This document shows positions 57,605-64,000 of a stretch of 64,000 nt of DNA, piece by piece. Position 1 is the stretch's first letter, and each line of letters opens with the position of its first letter. The stretch is from positions 2,852,001-2,916,000 of the forward strand of contig CAVUHL010000003.1 in the NCBI GenBank assembly GCA_963741305.1, written 5' to 3'. Origin of the DNA: DATMER01 sp963741305. GTDB taxonomy: Bacteria > Acidobacteriota > Thermoanaerobaculia > Multivoradales > UBA5704. The notes under the pieces are model-generated. The model saw only the letters and a program-made list of their open reading frames with translations. It made no database searches and was not told where the DNA came from. A program made the translations under genes and the position numbers.

Positions 57605-58158
57605 CCCAGGTGGAAACGGAGCAGCCCATCACCACGAACCCGGCGCTCGCCGGACGCTTCGCCGTCCAACTCGGCAAGCTGCGCTACCTGTTCCTGTCGC
57701 TCGGCGTGGTCGTCCTCGACCAGTGGACCAAGTGGCTGGTGGAGGCCCACCTCCCCCACCACGCGGCGCACCCGGTGATCCCGGGGTTCCTGAACCTGAC
57801 CCACGTGCGCAACACGGGCGTGGCGTTCGGCCTCTTCGCCTCGGAGGGCCTCGACGGCGGGAGCTGGCTCCTCACCCTGCTGGGGCTCGCGGCCCTGACC
57901 GCGGTCGGGGTCTACTTCTGGTACGCGCCGGCCCGCGACCGGCTCCTCCTCGTGGCGCTGTCCCTGGTCGTGGGGGGCGCCATCGGCAACCTGATCGACC
58001 GGGTGTCCAGCGGCGCAGTCACCGACTTCGTCGACGTCTACGTGGGTACCCACCACTGGCCGTCGTTCAACGTGGCCGACAGCGCCATCTCCATCGGCAT
58101 CGTGCTGATGGCGATCGACAGCTTCCGCGCCCGGAAAGACCCGGCCCCGCAGCCGTGA
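57601..58158 (+). CDS. lspA: Lipoprotein signal peptidase (signal peptidase II)
   Basis: 185 aa. Four membrane helices. The aspartyl-protease pair lies in GNLIDRVSSGAVTDF (Asp about 133) and FNVADSAISIG (Asp about 160), with FLNLTHVRNTGVAFG before the second helix. It cleaves prolipoproteins such as the one encoded at 51971-52582. The start is taken at ATG 57601 (ATGA overlap); GTG 57610 is a fair alternative because AAAGGA would then be well spaced. Confidence 0.95.
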   Translation: MTQVETEQPITTNPALAGRFAVQLGKLRYLFLSLGVVVLDQWTKWLVEAHLPHHAAHPVIPGFLNLTHVRNTGVAFGLFASEGLDGGSWLLTLLGLAALTAVGVYFWYAPARDRLLLVALSLVVGGAIGNLIDRVSSGAVTDFVDVYVGTHHWPSFNVADSAISIGIVLMAIDSFRARKDPAPQP

Positions 58159-59108
58159 CCTCCTGGACGGCCGGGCCCGAGGACGCCGGCGAGCGCCTCG
58201 ACCGGCACGTCGCGGCCCGCCTCGACGTCCCCCGCAACCAGGTCCAGCACTGGATTCAGGACGGCCTCGTGCGCGTCGGCGGGCGCCCAGCCAAGCCCTC
58301 CTACCCCGTCGCCCAAGGGGACGCGATCGACTGCAGCCCGCCCGAGCCTGCGGACGACCGGGTGCAGCCCGAGGAGGGGGATCTCCGGATTCTTTATGAG
58401 GATTCCGACCTCGCCGTCCTCGACAAGCCCGCGGGGTTGACCGTCCACCCCGGCGCCGGCCGGCCCACCGGCACGCTCGCCCACCACCTCCTGGCCCGCT
58501 ACCCCGAAATCTTGGGCGTAGGCGGACCGGGCCGGCCCGGGATCGTCCACCGCCTGGACCAGGGCACCAGCGGAGTCATCGTGGCCGCGCGCACGGCCGC
58601 CGCCTACCATCGCCTTGCCCGCGCCTTCGCCGCCCGCGAGGTGAGCAAGCGCTACCTCGCCATTGCCTACGGCGAGCCGAAGCCTTCAGGCGGCATGATC
58701 GATGCGCCCATCGGCCGGCATGCATCGAAGCGCACGGAGATGACTGTCCGGAAGGATGGCCGCCCCGCCCGCACCGGCTACCGCACGCTCGCTGCCCGCG
58801 CGGGGATCTCCCTGGTGGAGCTCGACCTCGCCACCGGCCGCACGCACCAGATCCGCGTGCACCTGAAGCACCTCGGGCATCCGCTGGTGGGAGATCCGCT
58901 CTACGGCGAGGCCAGGTGGAAGGCTCTGCCGAAGCCGGTGCAGCCCACCCTGCGGGATTTCCCCCGGCCCGCGCTGCACGCCTGGCGCCTGGGGTTTGAA
59001 CACCCCATGGACGGCCGGAGCCTCGCTTTCGAGGCCCCGGTGCCGCCCGACCTGCGGGAGCTTTGGGAAAAGACTACAGGCGCCGGTTGGCCTACAGCAG
59101 CTCTTTGA
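58155..59108 (+). CDS. rluD: RluA/RluD-family 23S rRNA pseudouridine synthase
   Basis: 317 aa from GTG 58155, which overlaps the lspA stop (GTGA). An N-terminal S4-like RNA-binding domain (GERLDRHVAARLDVPRNQVQHWIQDGLVRVGG) is followed by the catalytic core with HRLDQGTSGV (Asp about 135), RYLAIAYG, LATGRTHQIRVHLKHLGHPLVGDPLYG. This fits the RluD branch; the exact target uridines are not shown by the sequence. Its 3' end overlaps the convergent ald gene by 17 nt. Confidence 0.92.
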   Translation: MTSWTAGPEDAGERLDRHVAARLDVPRNQVQHWIQDGLVRVGGRPAKPSYPVAQGDAIDCSPPEPADDRVQPEEGDLRILYEDSDLAVLDKPAGLTVHPGAGRPTGTLAHHLLARYPEILGVGGPGRPGIVHRLDQGTSGVIVAARTAAAYHRLARAFAAREVSKRYLAIAYGEPKPSGGMIDAPIGRHASKRTEMTVRKDGRPARTGYRTLAARAGISLVELDLATGRTHQIRVHLKHLGHPLVGDPLYGEARWKALPKPVQPTLRDFPRPALHAWRLGFEHPMDGRSLAFEAPVPPDLRELWEKTTGAGWPTAAL

Positions 59109-60204
59109 AGGGCTTGTACGGCCGGCCGAGCGAATCGGCCACGGGCTTGTTGGTGATGTGGCCCTTGTAGGTGTTGACTCCCGGGAGCAGGCCCGGATCC
59201 TCCGCGACGGCCTGCGGCACGCCCTTGTTGGCGAGCGCCAAGCCGTACGGCAGCGTGGCGTTGTTGAGGGCAAAGGTGGAGGTGCGGGGTACGGCGCCGG
59301 GCATGTTCGCCACGCAGTAGTGAACGACGCCGTCGACGATGTAGACCGGGTCCGAATGCGTGGTGGGCCGGGTGGTCTCGAAGCAGCCGCCCTGGTCGAC
59401 GGCCACGTCCACGACCACGGACCCTTCCTTCATCAGCTTGAGCATGTCGCGGGTGACCAGCTTCGGCGCCGAGTAGCCGGGGATGAGCACGGCACCAATG
59501 AGCAGGTCGCAGCGGCGCAGGGCGGCGCGCAGGTTGTACTGGTTGCTGGCCAGCGTGGTGACCACGCCGTGGAACAGGTCGTCGATCTGGCGCAGGCGGT
59601 CGAGGTTGGTGTCGAGCACCGCGACGCGGGCGCCGAGGCCGAGCGCCATCTTGATCGAGTTCAGGCCGACGATGCCGCCGCCGATGACCACCACGTCGCC
59701 GGGCGGCACGCCCGGGACGCCGGCGAGCAGCGTGCCGCGTCCGCCGTGGATCTTCTGCAGGTAGCTCGCGCCCACCACCACTGCCATGCGGCCGGCCACC
59801 TCGGACATCGGGGTGAGCAGCGGCAGGCGGCCCTGGCGGTCCTCGATCGTCTCGTAGGCGATGCCGGTGACCTTCTTCTCGACCAGCACGTCGGTGAGCT
59901 CGGGCAGGGGCGCCAGGTGGAGGTAGGTGAAGAGGGTCTGGCCCTCGCGCATCAGGTCGTACTCGGGGCCGACCGGCTCCTTGACCTTGACGACCATGTC
60001 GGCCCAGCCCCAGACGCTGGCGGCATCCGGCACCAGCCGGGCGCCTGCCTGAACGTATTCGTCGTTCAGGATGCCGCTGCCGGTGCCGGCGCCATCCTGC
60101 ACGACGACCTCGTGTCCGGCCGACACCAGCGCGTGCACGCCAGCCGGGACCATGCCGATGCGGTACTCGTGGTCCTTGATCTCTTTCGGGATTCCGATGC
60201 GCAC
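59092..60204 (-). CDS. ald: Alanine dehydrogenase
   Basis: 370 aa, of normal length. Catalyses L-alanine plus NAD to pyruvate, ammonia and NADH. Substrate-site residues are in KEIKDHEYRIGMVP (Arg15), VVKVKEP (Lys about 74) and FTYLHLAP (His about 95). The Rossmann loop is GGGIVGLNSIKMALGLGA, followed by VLDTN. VDVAVDQGGCFETTRPTTH carries the catalytic Asp. It is complete at both ends. The bactofilin gene lies 3 nt upstream on the same strand. Confidence 0.97.
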   Translation of the reverse strand: MRIGIPKEIKDHEYRIGMVPAGVHALVSAGHEVVVQDGAGTGSGILNDEYVQAGARLVPDAASVWGWADMVVKVKEPVGPEYDLMREGQTLFTYLHLAPLPELTDVLVEKKVTGIAYETIEDRQGRLPLLTPMSEVAGRMAVVVGASYLQKIHGGRGTLLAGVPGVPPGDVVVIGGGIVGLNSIKMALGLGARVAVLDTNLDRLRQIDDLFHGVVTTLASNQYNLRAALRRCDLLIGAVLIPGYSAPKLVTRDMLKLMKEGSVVVDVAVDQGGCFETTRPTTHSDPVYIVDGVVHYCVANMPGAVPRTSTFALNNATLPYGLALANKGVPQAVAEDPGLLPGVNTYKGHITNKPVADSLGRPYKPFKELL

Positions 60205-60207
60205 GTT

Positions 60208-60693
60208 TTATGCCTTCCCTGGCTCAGGCGAGCCCTTCGGTTGACGTTGCTCCTTCTCCGGCTTGCTTTCCAGCTTGTCCGCTCCCGTCATCTCCACCCG
60301 CCCCTTGAAGAAGGCCCCTTCCGCGATGATGATGCGCGGCGCGGCCGCGTCCCCCTCCAGGCTGCCGGACGGCGCGACCTCGATGCGGTCTGAGGCAGTC
60401 ACGTTGCCGAACACCCGACCGCCGATCCGCACCACGTGGGCGGTGACGGGCCCCTGCACGACCCCCTCGGTGCCGATCATGACGGTCGAGTCGACGCGGA
60501 TCTCGCCCTCGACCTCGCCTTCGACGAGGAGCTCGGTGGGGCCGCTGACCTGGCCCTCGATGCGGGAGCCGGGGGCGATATGGGTGATGCGGCGCTGCTG
60601 GGACCTCGCCGATGAGGACGAGGATGGCTCCGGAGAACCGCCGGGGGAAGCCGGAACCGAGCCTGTATTTTCACGTCGACCGAAGATCGACAT
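60208..60693 (-). CDS. Bactofilin
   Basis: 161 aa. A disordered Ser/Pro-rich N-terminus (1-35) and a charged C-terminal tail flank a right-handed beta-helix core (about 38-135) with repeated short strands (ITHIAPGSRIEGQVSGPTELLVEGEVEG, GGRVFGNVTASDRIEV). This is the bactofilin (DUF583) pattern: a nucleotide-independent cytoskeletal polymer used in cell shape or polarity. No M23 peptidase partner is adjacent. It ends 3 nt before the ald start. Confidence 0.93.
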   Translation of the reverse strand: MSIFGRRENTGSVPASPGGSPEPSSSSSARSQQRRITHIAPGSRIEGQVSGPTELLVEGEVEGEIRVDSTVMIGTEGVVQGPVTAHVVRIGGRVFGNVTASDRIEVAPSGSLEGDAAAPRIIIAEGAFFKGRVEMTGADKLESKPEKEQRQPKGSPEPGKA

Positions 60694-60751
60694 AACCCCT
60701 TTCAGTCCCGCGCGCTGGACAGTGGAAGACTCGATCCGATAAAAAAACTGG

Positions 60752-60824
60752 AGCGGGCAACGGGACTCGAACCCGCGACATCAAGCTTGGGAAGCTTGCA
60801 CTCTACCAACTGAGTTATGCCCGC
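60752..60824 (-). tRNA. tRNA-Gly (anticodon CCC)
   Basis: 73 nt. The acceptor GCGGGCA pairs with TGCCCGC. The anticodon stem CAAGC/GCTTG frames the loop TTCCCAA, so the anticodon is CCC. The T arm is GGGTTCGAGTCCC. No CCA is encoded. It is a different isoacceptor from the tRNA-Gly at 50012-50083. Confidence 0.95.
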
Positions 60825-60921
60825 CCAAAAAATCTCTGAGCGGGGAGAAATCTAGCGGACGCGCCTGCAACGGTCAAGGGGAAGCTCCCGATTCAGTCCG
60901 GGACCCGGTATACTCTGGACC

Positions 60922-61212
60922 ATGCAAGGCTCAGGCAGGGGCCGCGACGGCTCGGACCGCCAGGAATTCCTCTACTTCTTTCCCGATCAGAAGGTGACGG
61001 CCGAGGAGGTGCGCCACCTCCTGCGTCAAGGCACCACCACCCAGCGCGCCTGGGTGATCTCGCATCTGCTCCGTTATGCCGTGTGGGACGACATCTGGGC
61101 CTTCGTCAGCCGCGACGACGTCCGGGAGATCTTCCCCGAGCTCGACCTCCCCGAGAACCTGCGGGCCGCTTGGGGACGCATGCTCAAGGTCGAGGCGCCG
61201 GTAGAAAGGTAG
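60922..61212 (+). CDS. Small conserved protein, unknown function
   Basis: 96 aa. After a flexible Gly/Arg/Asp N-terminus the body (FLYFFPDQKVTAEEVRHLL, QRAWVISHLLRYAVWDDIWAFV, DDVREIFPELDLPENLRAAWGRML) looks like a compact all-helical domain. The codon and residue pattern is that of a real gene. I cannot place it in a named family; the helical DDVREIF/LP segments recall substrate- or antitoxin-like adaptors, but that is only a resemblance. Confidence 0.75.
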   Translation: MQGSGRGRDGSDRQEFLYFFPDQKVTAEEVRHLLRQGTTTQRAWVISHLLRYAVWDDIWAFVSRDDVREIFPELDLPENLRAAWGRMLKVEAPVER

Positions 61213-61230
61213 GGGCGCGGTTGGCGCCCC
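61212..61230. terminator. Shared hairpin between convergent genes
   Basis: GGGGCGC/GCGCCCC with a 5-nt loop sits between the stop at 61212 and the convergent gene end at 61235. No T-run follows on either strand, so the terminator role is tentative. Confidence 0.35.
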
Positions 61231-61234
61231 CTCC

Positions 61235-62251
61235 TCAATCCCCCATCACCATCTCGCCCAGATCCCCCAGGATCGAGCCTTCGCCCTTGCGGTTGCCCGC
61301 GCCGCGCGGGATCGCGGCGAGCACCCGTTTCGCCAGGCGGCTGAACGGCAGCGACTGCAGCCAGATCCGCCCCGGACCGGTCAGCGAGGCGTAGAACAGG
61401 CCCTCACCGCCGAAGAAGGCGGTCTTGATCCCCTTCACCATCTGGATGTCGTAGTTCACCGTGCTCTCGAAGGCCACGAGGCAGCCCGTGTCGACCCGCA
61501 GGGTCTCGCCGGCGGCGAGCACCTTGTCGAACACCGTGCCGCCCGAATGGACGAAGGCGAGGCCGTCGCCCTCCAGCTTCTGGAGCAGGAAGCCCTCGCC
61601 GCCGAACAGGCCGGCGCCGAGCTTGCGCTGGAACGCGATCCCCACCGAGATGCCCTTGGCCGCGCAGAGGAAGGCGTCCTTCTCGCAGAGGATGCGCCCG
61701 CCGTGCTGCTTCAGGTCCAGGGCCACGATCCGGCCCGGGTAGGGCGAGGCGAAGGCGACCTTCTGGCGGGTGCCGCCGCTGTTCGAGAAGACGGTCATGA
61801 AGAGCGACTCGCCGGTGAGCACGCGCTTGCCCGCGGTGAGGAGCTTGCCCATGAGGCCGCTCCCCTCCTGGCCCGAGCCGTCGCCGAAAATGGTCGCCAT
61901 CTCGATGCCCGGCTCCATGTAGAGGAACGCGCCGGCCTCGGCCACGCAGGCCTCGCCGGGATCGAGCGTGATCTCGACGTACTGCATCTCCTGGCCGAAC
62001 AGCTCGTAGTCGATCTCGTGCGCCGCGGACCGGACCGGCGGAGGCGGTGGTGCCGCCGACGGCATCGCCGCCCCGAACGCGGAGGCGAGCTCCGGCTGGC
62101 TGGTAATGGGGACCCAGTTGGCCATGCCCTCGGAGAAAACGTAGGCGTCCCGCCCGAAGCGGCCTTGGCGGATCGAATCCTGCACCTCGACGGTGGACCA
62201 CGGCCCCTGCTGCTGCCCGCCGATGGCGACGTACCAGAATCTGTCGTTCAT
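61235..62251 (-). CDS. GYF_2 - AIM24 family protein
   Basis: 338 aa. The N-terminal GYF_2 domain (about 4-55; WYVAIGGQQQGPWSTVEVQDSI, WVPIT) is followed by a Pro-rich linker and an AIM24/TIGR00266 beta-barrel (about 80-300) with the family's Gly-rich strands (GTRQKVAFASPYPGRIVALDL, VNYDIQMVKGIKTAFFGGEGLFYA). No signal peptide or membrane helix is seen. The family function is not established. It is a single gene between convergent neighbours. Confidence 0.92.
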   Translation of the reverse strand: MNDRFWYVAIGGQQQGPWSTVEVQDSIRQGRFGRDAYVFSEGMANWVPITSQPELASAFGAAMPSAAPPPPPVRSAAHEIDYELFGQEMQYVEITLDPGEACVAEAGAFLYMEPGIEMATIFGDGSGQEGSGLMGKLLTAGKRVLTGESLFMTVFSNSGGTRQKVAFASPYPGRIVALDLKQHGGRILCEKDAFLCAAKGISVGIAFQRKLGAGLFGGEGFLLQKLEGDGLAFVHSGGTVFDKVLAAGETLRVDTGCLVAFESTVNYDIQMVKGIKTAFFGGEGLFYASLTGPGRIWLQSLPFSRLAKRVLAAIPRGAGNRKGEGSILGDLGEMVMGD

Positions 62252-62289
62252 GGGTTTGCTCCCTCCCTCGCGGAAAGTCTATCAGGCCC

Positions 62290-62369
62290 CCCTGGGACCG
62301 CCGGCATCTTGCCGGCTCCGAGCTTTTTTCCTTTGGAGTGTGGCCGGCAGGATGCCGGCGGTCCCAGGG
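62290..62369. repeat. Intergenic palindromic repeat
   Basis: 27-nt arms 62290-62316 and 62343-62369 differ at one base and surround a 26-nt centre rich in T. The arm carries GGGACCGCCGGCATCTTGCC, a wording seen in dispersed intergenic palindromes of Acidobacteriota-like genomes. The right arm ends 12 nt before the ATG of the phospholipase D-like gene, so the hairpin could affect its translation. Confidence 0.85.
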
Positions 62370-62381
62370 TAAACTCCCTTC

Positions 62382-63569
62382 ATGGCCACGCCCCGCATCC
62401 TCTTCCTGCTCTGCTTGATTGCCGTCCCTGCCTCAGCCCAGGAGGTCCTGGAGCTCGTCGAGAGTTTCCCGGTGGAGACCACGCTCGACCATCCCGACCT
62501 GCGGGACGCTTACGTGGTCTGGCCCGAGATGATCGACCGGGCGCAGAAGACGCTGGACTTCGCCGAGTTCTACGCCTCGGACGATCCCGCCAACAAGCAG
62601 AGCCGCCTGGAGACCGTGACCCAGGCCGTCGAGCGCGCCGCGGCGCGGGGGGTGAAGGTCCGCTTCCTCGCGGAGAAGGTCTTCCAGAAGACCTATCCCG
62701 AGCTTCTGGCCCGCCTGGGCGCGAAGGGCATCGAGGTGCGGATCTACGACTTCGCGGCCATCGCGGGCGGCGTGCTCCATGCCAAGTACTTCCTCGTGGA
62801 CGGCCGCGAGCTCTACGTGGGCAGCCAGAACTTCGACTGGCGCTCGCTCCAGCACATCCAGGAGCTGGGCGCCCGGGTCATCGAGCCCGACGTGGCCCGC
62901 GCCTATGCCGACGTGTTCGAGACGGACTGGGCCCTGGCCGGCGGCGGCGACAAGCGGAACCGCACCCGCTCGAATTACCTCTTCCCTGCCGCCGTAGGTG
63001 ATGCTCAGGTCACGCCCGTGTTCAGCCCGACCGGCTGGCTCCCCGATCAGACGCTCTGGGACCTCCCGCGCCTCGTCGAGATGATCGACCGCGCCACGAA
63101 GACGGTGCGGGTGCAGCTCCTGACCTACAAGACCACCTCCCGCGACGGCTCCTACTTCGACACCCTGGACGCGGCCCTGCGCCGGGCGGCGTCGCGCGGT
63201 GTGCAGGTGCAGCTCCTCCTCGCCGACTGGGGCAAGCGCAAGGGGACGATCGAGGGGCTGCAAAGCCTCCAGGCCATGGCCGGGATCGACGTGCGGATGA
63301 GCACGATCCCTCCGTTCTCCGGCGGCTTCGTCCCCTTCGCCCGCGTGGGCCATGCCAAGTACATGGTGGTGGATGGCCGCCGCGCCTGGATCGGCACCGG
63401 CAACTGGGAGGGGGACTACTTCACCCAGAGCCGCAACGCCGGGCTCGTCATCGACAGCCTCGAGATCGGGGACCGGCTGGACCGCTACTTCGCGAGCGCC
63501 TGGGGCTCGACCTACGCCTACGACGTGGACGCCTGCGCTACCTACGAGCCGCCGCGCGTGGCTGAATGA
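62382..63569 (+). CDS. Secreted phospholipase D-like protein
   Basis: 395 aa. Signal peptide about 1-19 (ILFLLCLIAVPASAQ). It is a two-lobed phosphodiesterase of the PLD superfamily with both HxKxxxxD motifs: LHAKYFLVDGRELYVGSQNFD (His about 132) and GHAKYMVVDGRRAWIGTGNW (His about 324). Each has the downstream GS/GT-x-N residue. The two catalytic halves should form one active site. Substrates may be phospholipid, nucleic acid or another phosphodiester. It overlaps the convergent gene by 28 nt. Confidence 0.92.
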   Translation: MATPRILFLLCLIAVPASAQEVLELVESFPVETTLDHPDLRDAYVVWPEMIDRAQKTLDFAEFYASDDPANKQSRLETVTQAVERAAARGVKVRFLAEKVFQKTYPELLARLGAKGIEVRIYDFAAIAGGVLHAKYFLVDGRELYVGSQNFDWRSLQHIQELGARVIEPDVARAYADVFETDWALAGGGDKRNRTRSNYLFPAAVGDAQVTPVFSPTGWLPDQTLWDLPRLVEMIDRATKTVRVQLLTYKTTSRDGSYFDTLDAALRRAASRGVQVQLLLADWGKRKGTIEGLQSLQAMAGIDVRMSTIPPFSGGFVPFARVGHAKYMVVDGRRAWIGTGNWEGDYFTQSRNAGLVIDSLEIGDRLDRYFASAWGSTYAYDVDACATYEPPRVAE

Positions 63570-64000
63570 AGTCTTAAGGCCACGATCTGGGTCTGCTGGA
63601 AGGGCTGGAAGTTGTCGTCGCTCACCAGGACGAGCGTGCGGTCGCCGTCCGGCAGGTCCGGGCCGAAGGCGATGCCCTCGAGGTTGTCCGGGCTCTCGAA
63701 GCTATAGAGGAGGGTCTTGCGGACCGGCGTGTAGCTCTGCCCGGCGAGCGACTCCATCCCCGACACTTCCGTGGCTCCGTCGATGGAGACGTGGAAGAGC
63801 TGGACCTCCATGCCGACGCCTTCCACGAACTCCCTCTCCAAAGCGAGCAGGCCGCCCTCGGGGAGGATCACGAGGTCCACGAGCCCCCGCACACTGAAGC
63901 CGCTCCCCCGCCTCTCGATCGGGTCCAGCACGTAGACGTACTGCGCGGCGGGCAAGTCGGAGTCGTAGCGCAGGAGCCGGATCGGGTGAGTGGCGAAGCG
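63542..64000 (-). CDS. Esterase-like phytase-family protein, C-terminal part
   Basis: The frame is open from the right edge to the stop at 63542; the start is outside the window. About 152 residues are seen: HPIRLLRYD, QYVYVLDPIERRG, GLVDLVILPEGGLLALERE, then NLEGIAFGPDLPDGDRTLVLVSDDNFQ. These match the end of the esterase-like (phytase-type beta-propeller) family, usually secreted. The SDDNF and GIAFGPxLPDG wording is characteristic. The catalytic N-terminal half cannot be judged. Confidence 0.88.
   Translation of the reverse strand, partial: RFATHPIRLLRYDSDLPAAQYVYVLDPIERRGSGFSVRGLVDLVILPEGGLLALEREFVEGVGMEVQLFHVSIDGATEVSGMESLAGQSYTPVRKTLLYSFESPDNLEGIAFGPDLPDGDRTLVLVSDDNFQPFQQTQIVALRLHSATRGGS

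Overview
The window is GC-rich bacterial chromosome with dense gene packing, many start/stop overlaps (ATGA, GTGA, TGATG) and frequent GTG or TTG starts. Gene content (FecR/DUF6600-type Trp/Tyr-rich protein, bactofilin, GYF-AIM24 protein, CHAT/NB-ARC/TPR protein) and a dispersed GGGACCGCCGGCAT-type palindrome fit an Acidobacteriota-like, possibly Thermoanaerobaculia-like, bacterium. This placement is an inference from style and content; no marker gene in the window proves it.

Region 1 (1-42.9 kb, minus strand) is a nonribosomal peptide synthetase (NRPS) locus transcribed right to left: a small phosphate-binding-like secreted protein (42395-42886), a membrane GGDEF-EAL protein (40359-42398), a 7-module NRPS (18726-40307; called NRPS2 here), a 5-module NRPS (5259-18629; NRPS1) and a third NRPS that runs off the left edge (1-4991; NRPS3). 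Its most unusual part is a PAPS-type sulfotransferase domain built into NRPS2 directly after a Ser-coding adenylation-thiolation starter. The locus has been reshaped by duplication. NRPS3 is a close copy of the start of NRPS1, and the NRPS2/NRPS1 intergenic segment recurs in front of NRPS3 together with a 19-codon scrap of an NRPS C-terminus. NRPS3 has a broken condensation-domain remnant at its 5' end, and NRPS1 ends with a gutted adenylation domain. No thioesterase, reductase or epimerase domain is visible. Pocket codes read by eye suggest Ser-Leu-X-Leu-(basic?)-Asp-(Val-like) for NRPS2, Leu-X-Gln-Leu-(no A domain) for NRPS1 and Leu-X-... for NRPS3.

Region 2 (43.0-48.4 kb) holds a divergent two-gene unit: a calcineurin-like metallophosphoesterase overlapped by a CHAT protease/NB-ARC NTPase/TPR protein. 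This looks like a signalling, defence or cell-suicide module. A 131-aa protein of unknown function with a Pro-rich tail follows on the other strand. Next comes about 0.8 kb without a confident gene, carrying a seven-copy 21-bp repeat.

Region 3 (49.2-64 kb) is housekeeping. The minus-strand set is a TPR/cyclic-nucleotide-binding-domain protein, peptide deformylase, a lipoprotein with a large hairpin in its start region, cysS, yraN, tRNA-Gly(GCC), tRNA-Cys(GCA) and a DsbA-like thiol oxidoreductase. The plus strand has a FecR/DUF6600-type protein ending at a clear intrinsic terminator, then a small membrane protein, a thiE-like gene, lspA and an rluD-type pseudouridine synthase. On the minus strand follow ald, a bactofilin and tRNA-Gly(CCC). 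The right end has a small conserved protein, the GYF-AIM24 protein, a palindromic repeat, a secreted phospholipase D-like protein and the 3' part of an esterase-like phytase-family gene.
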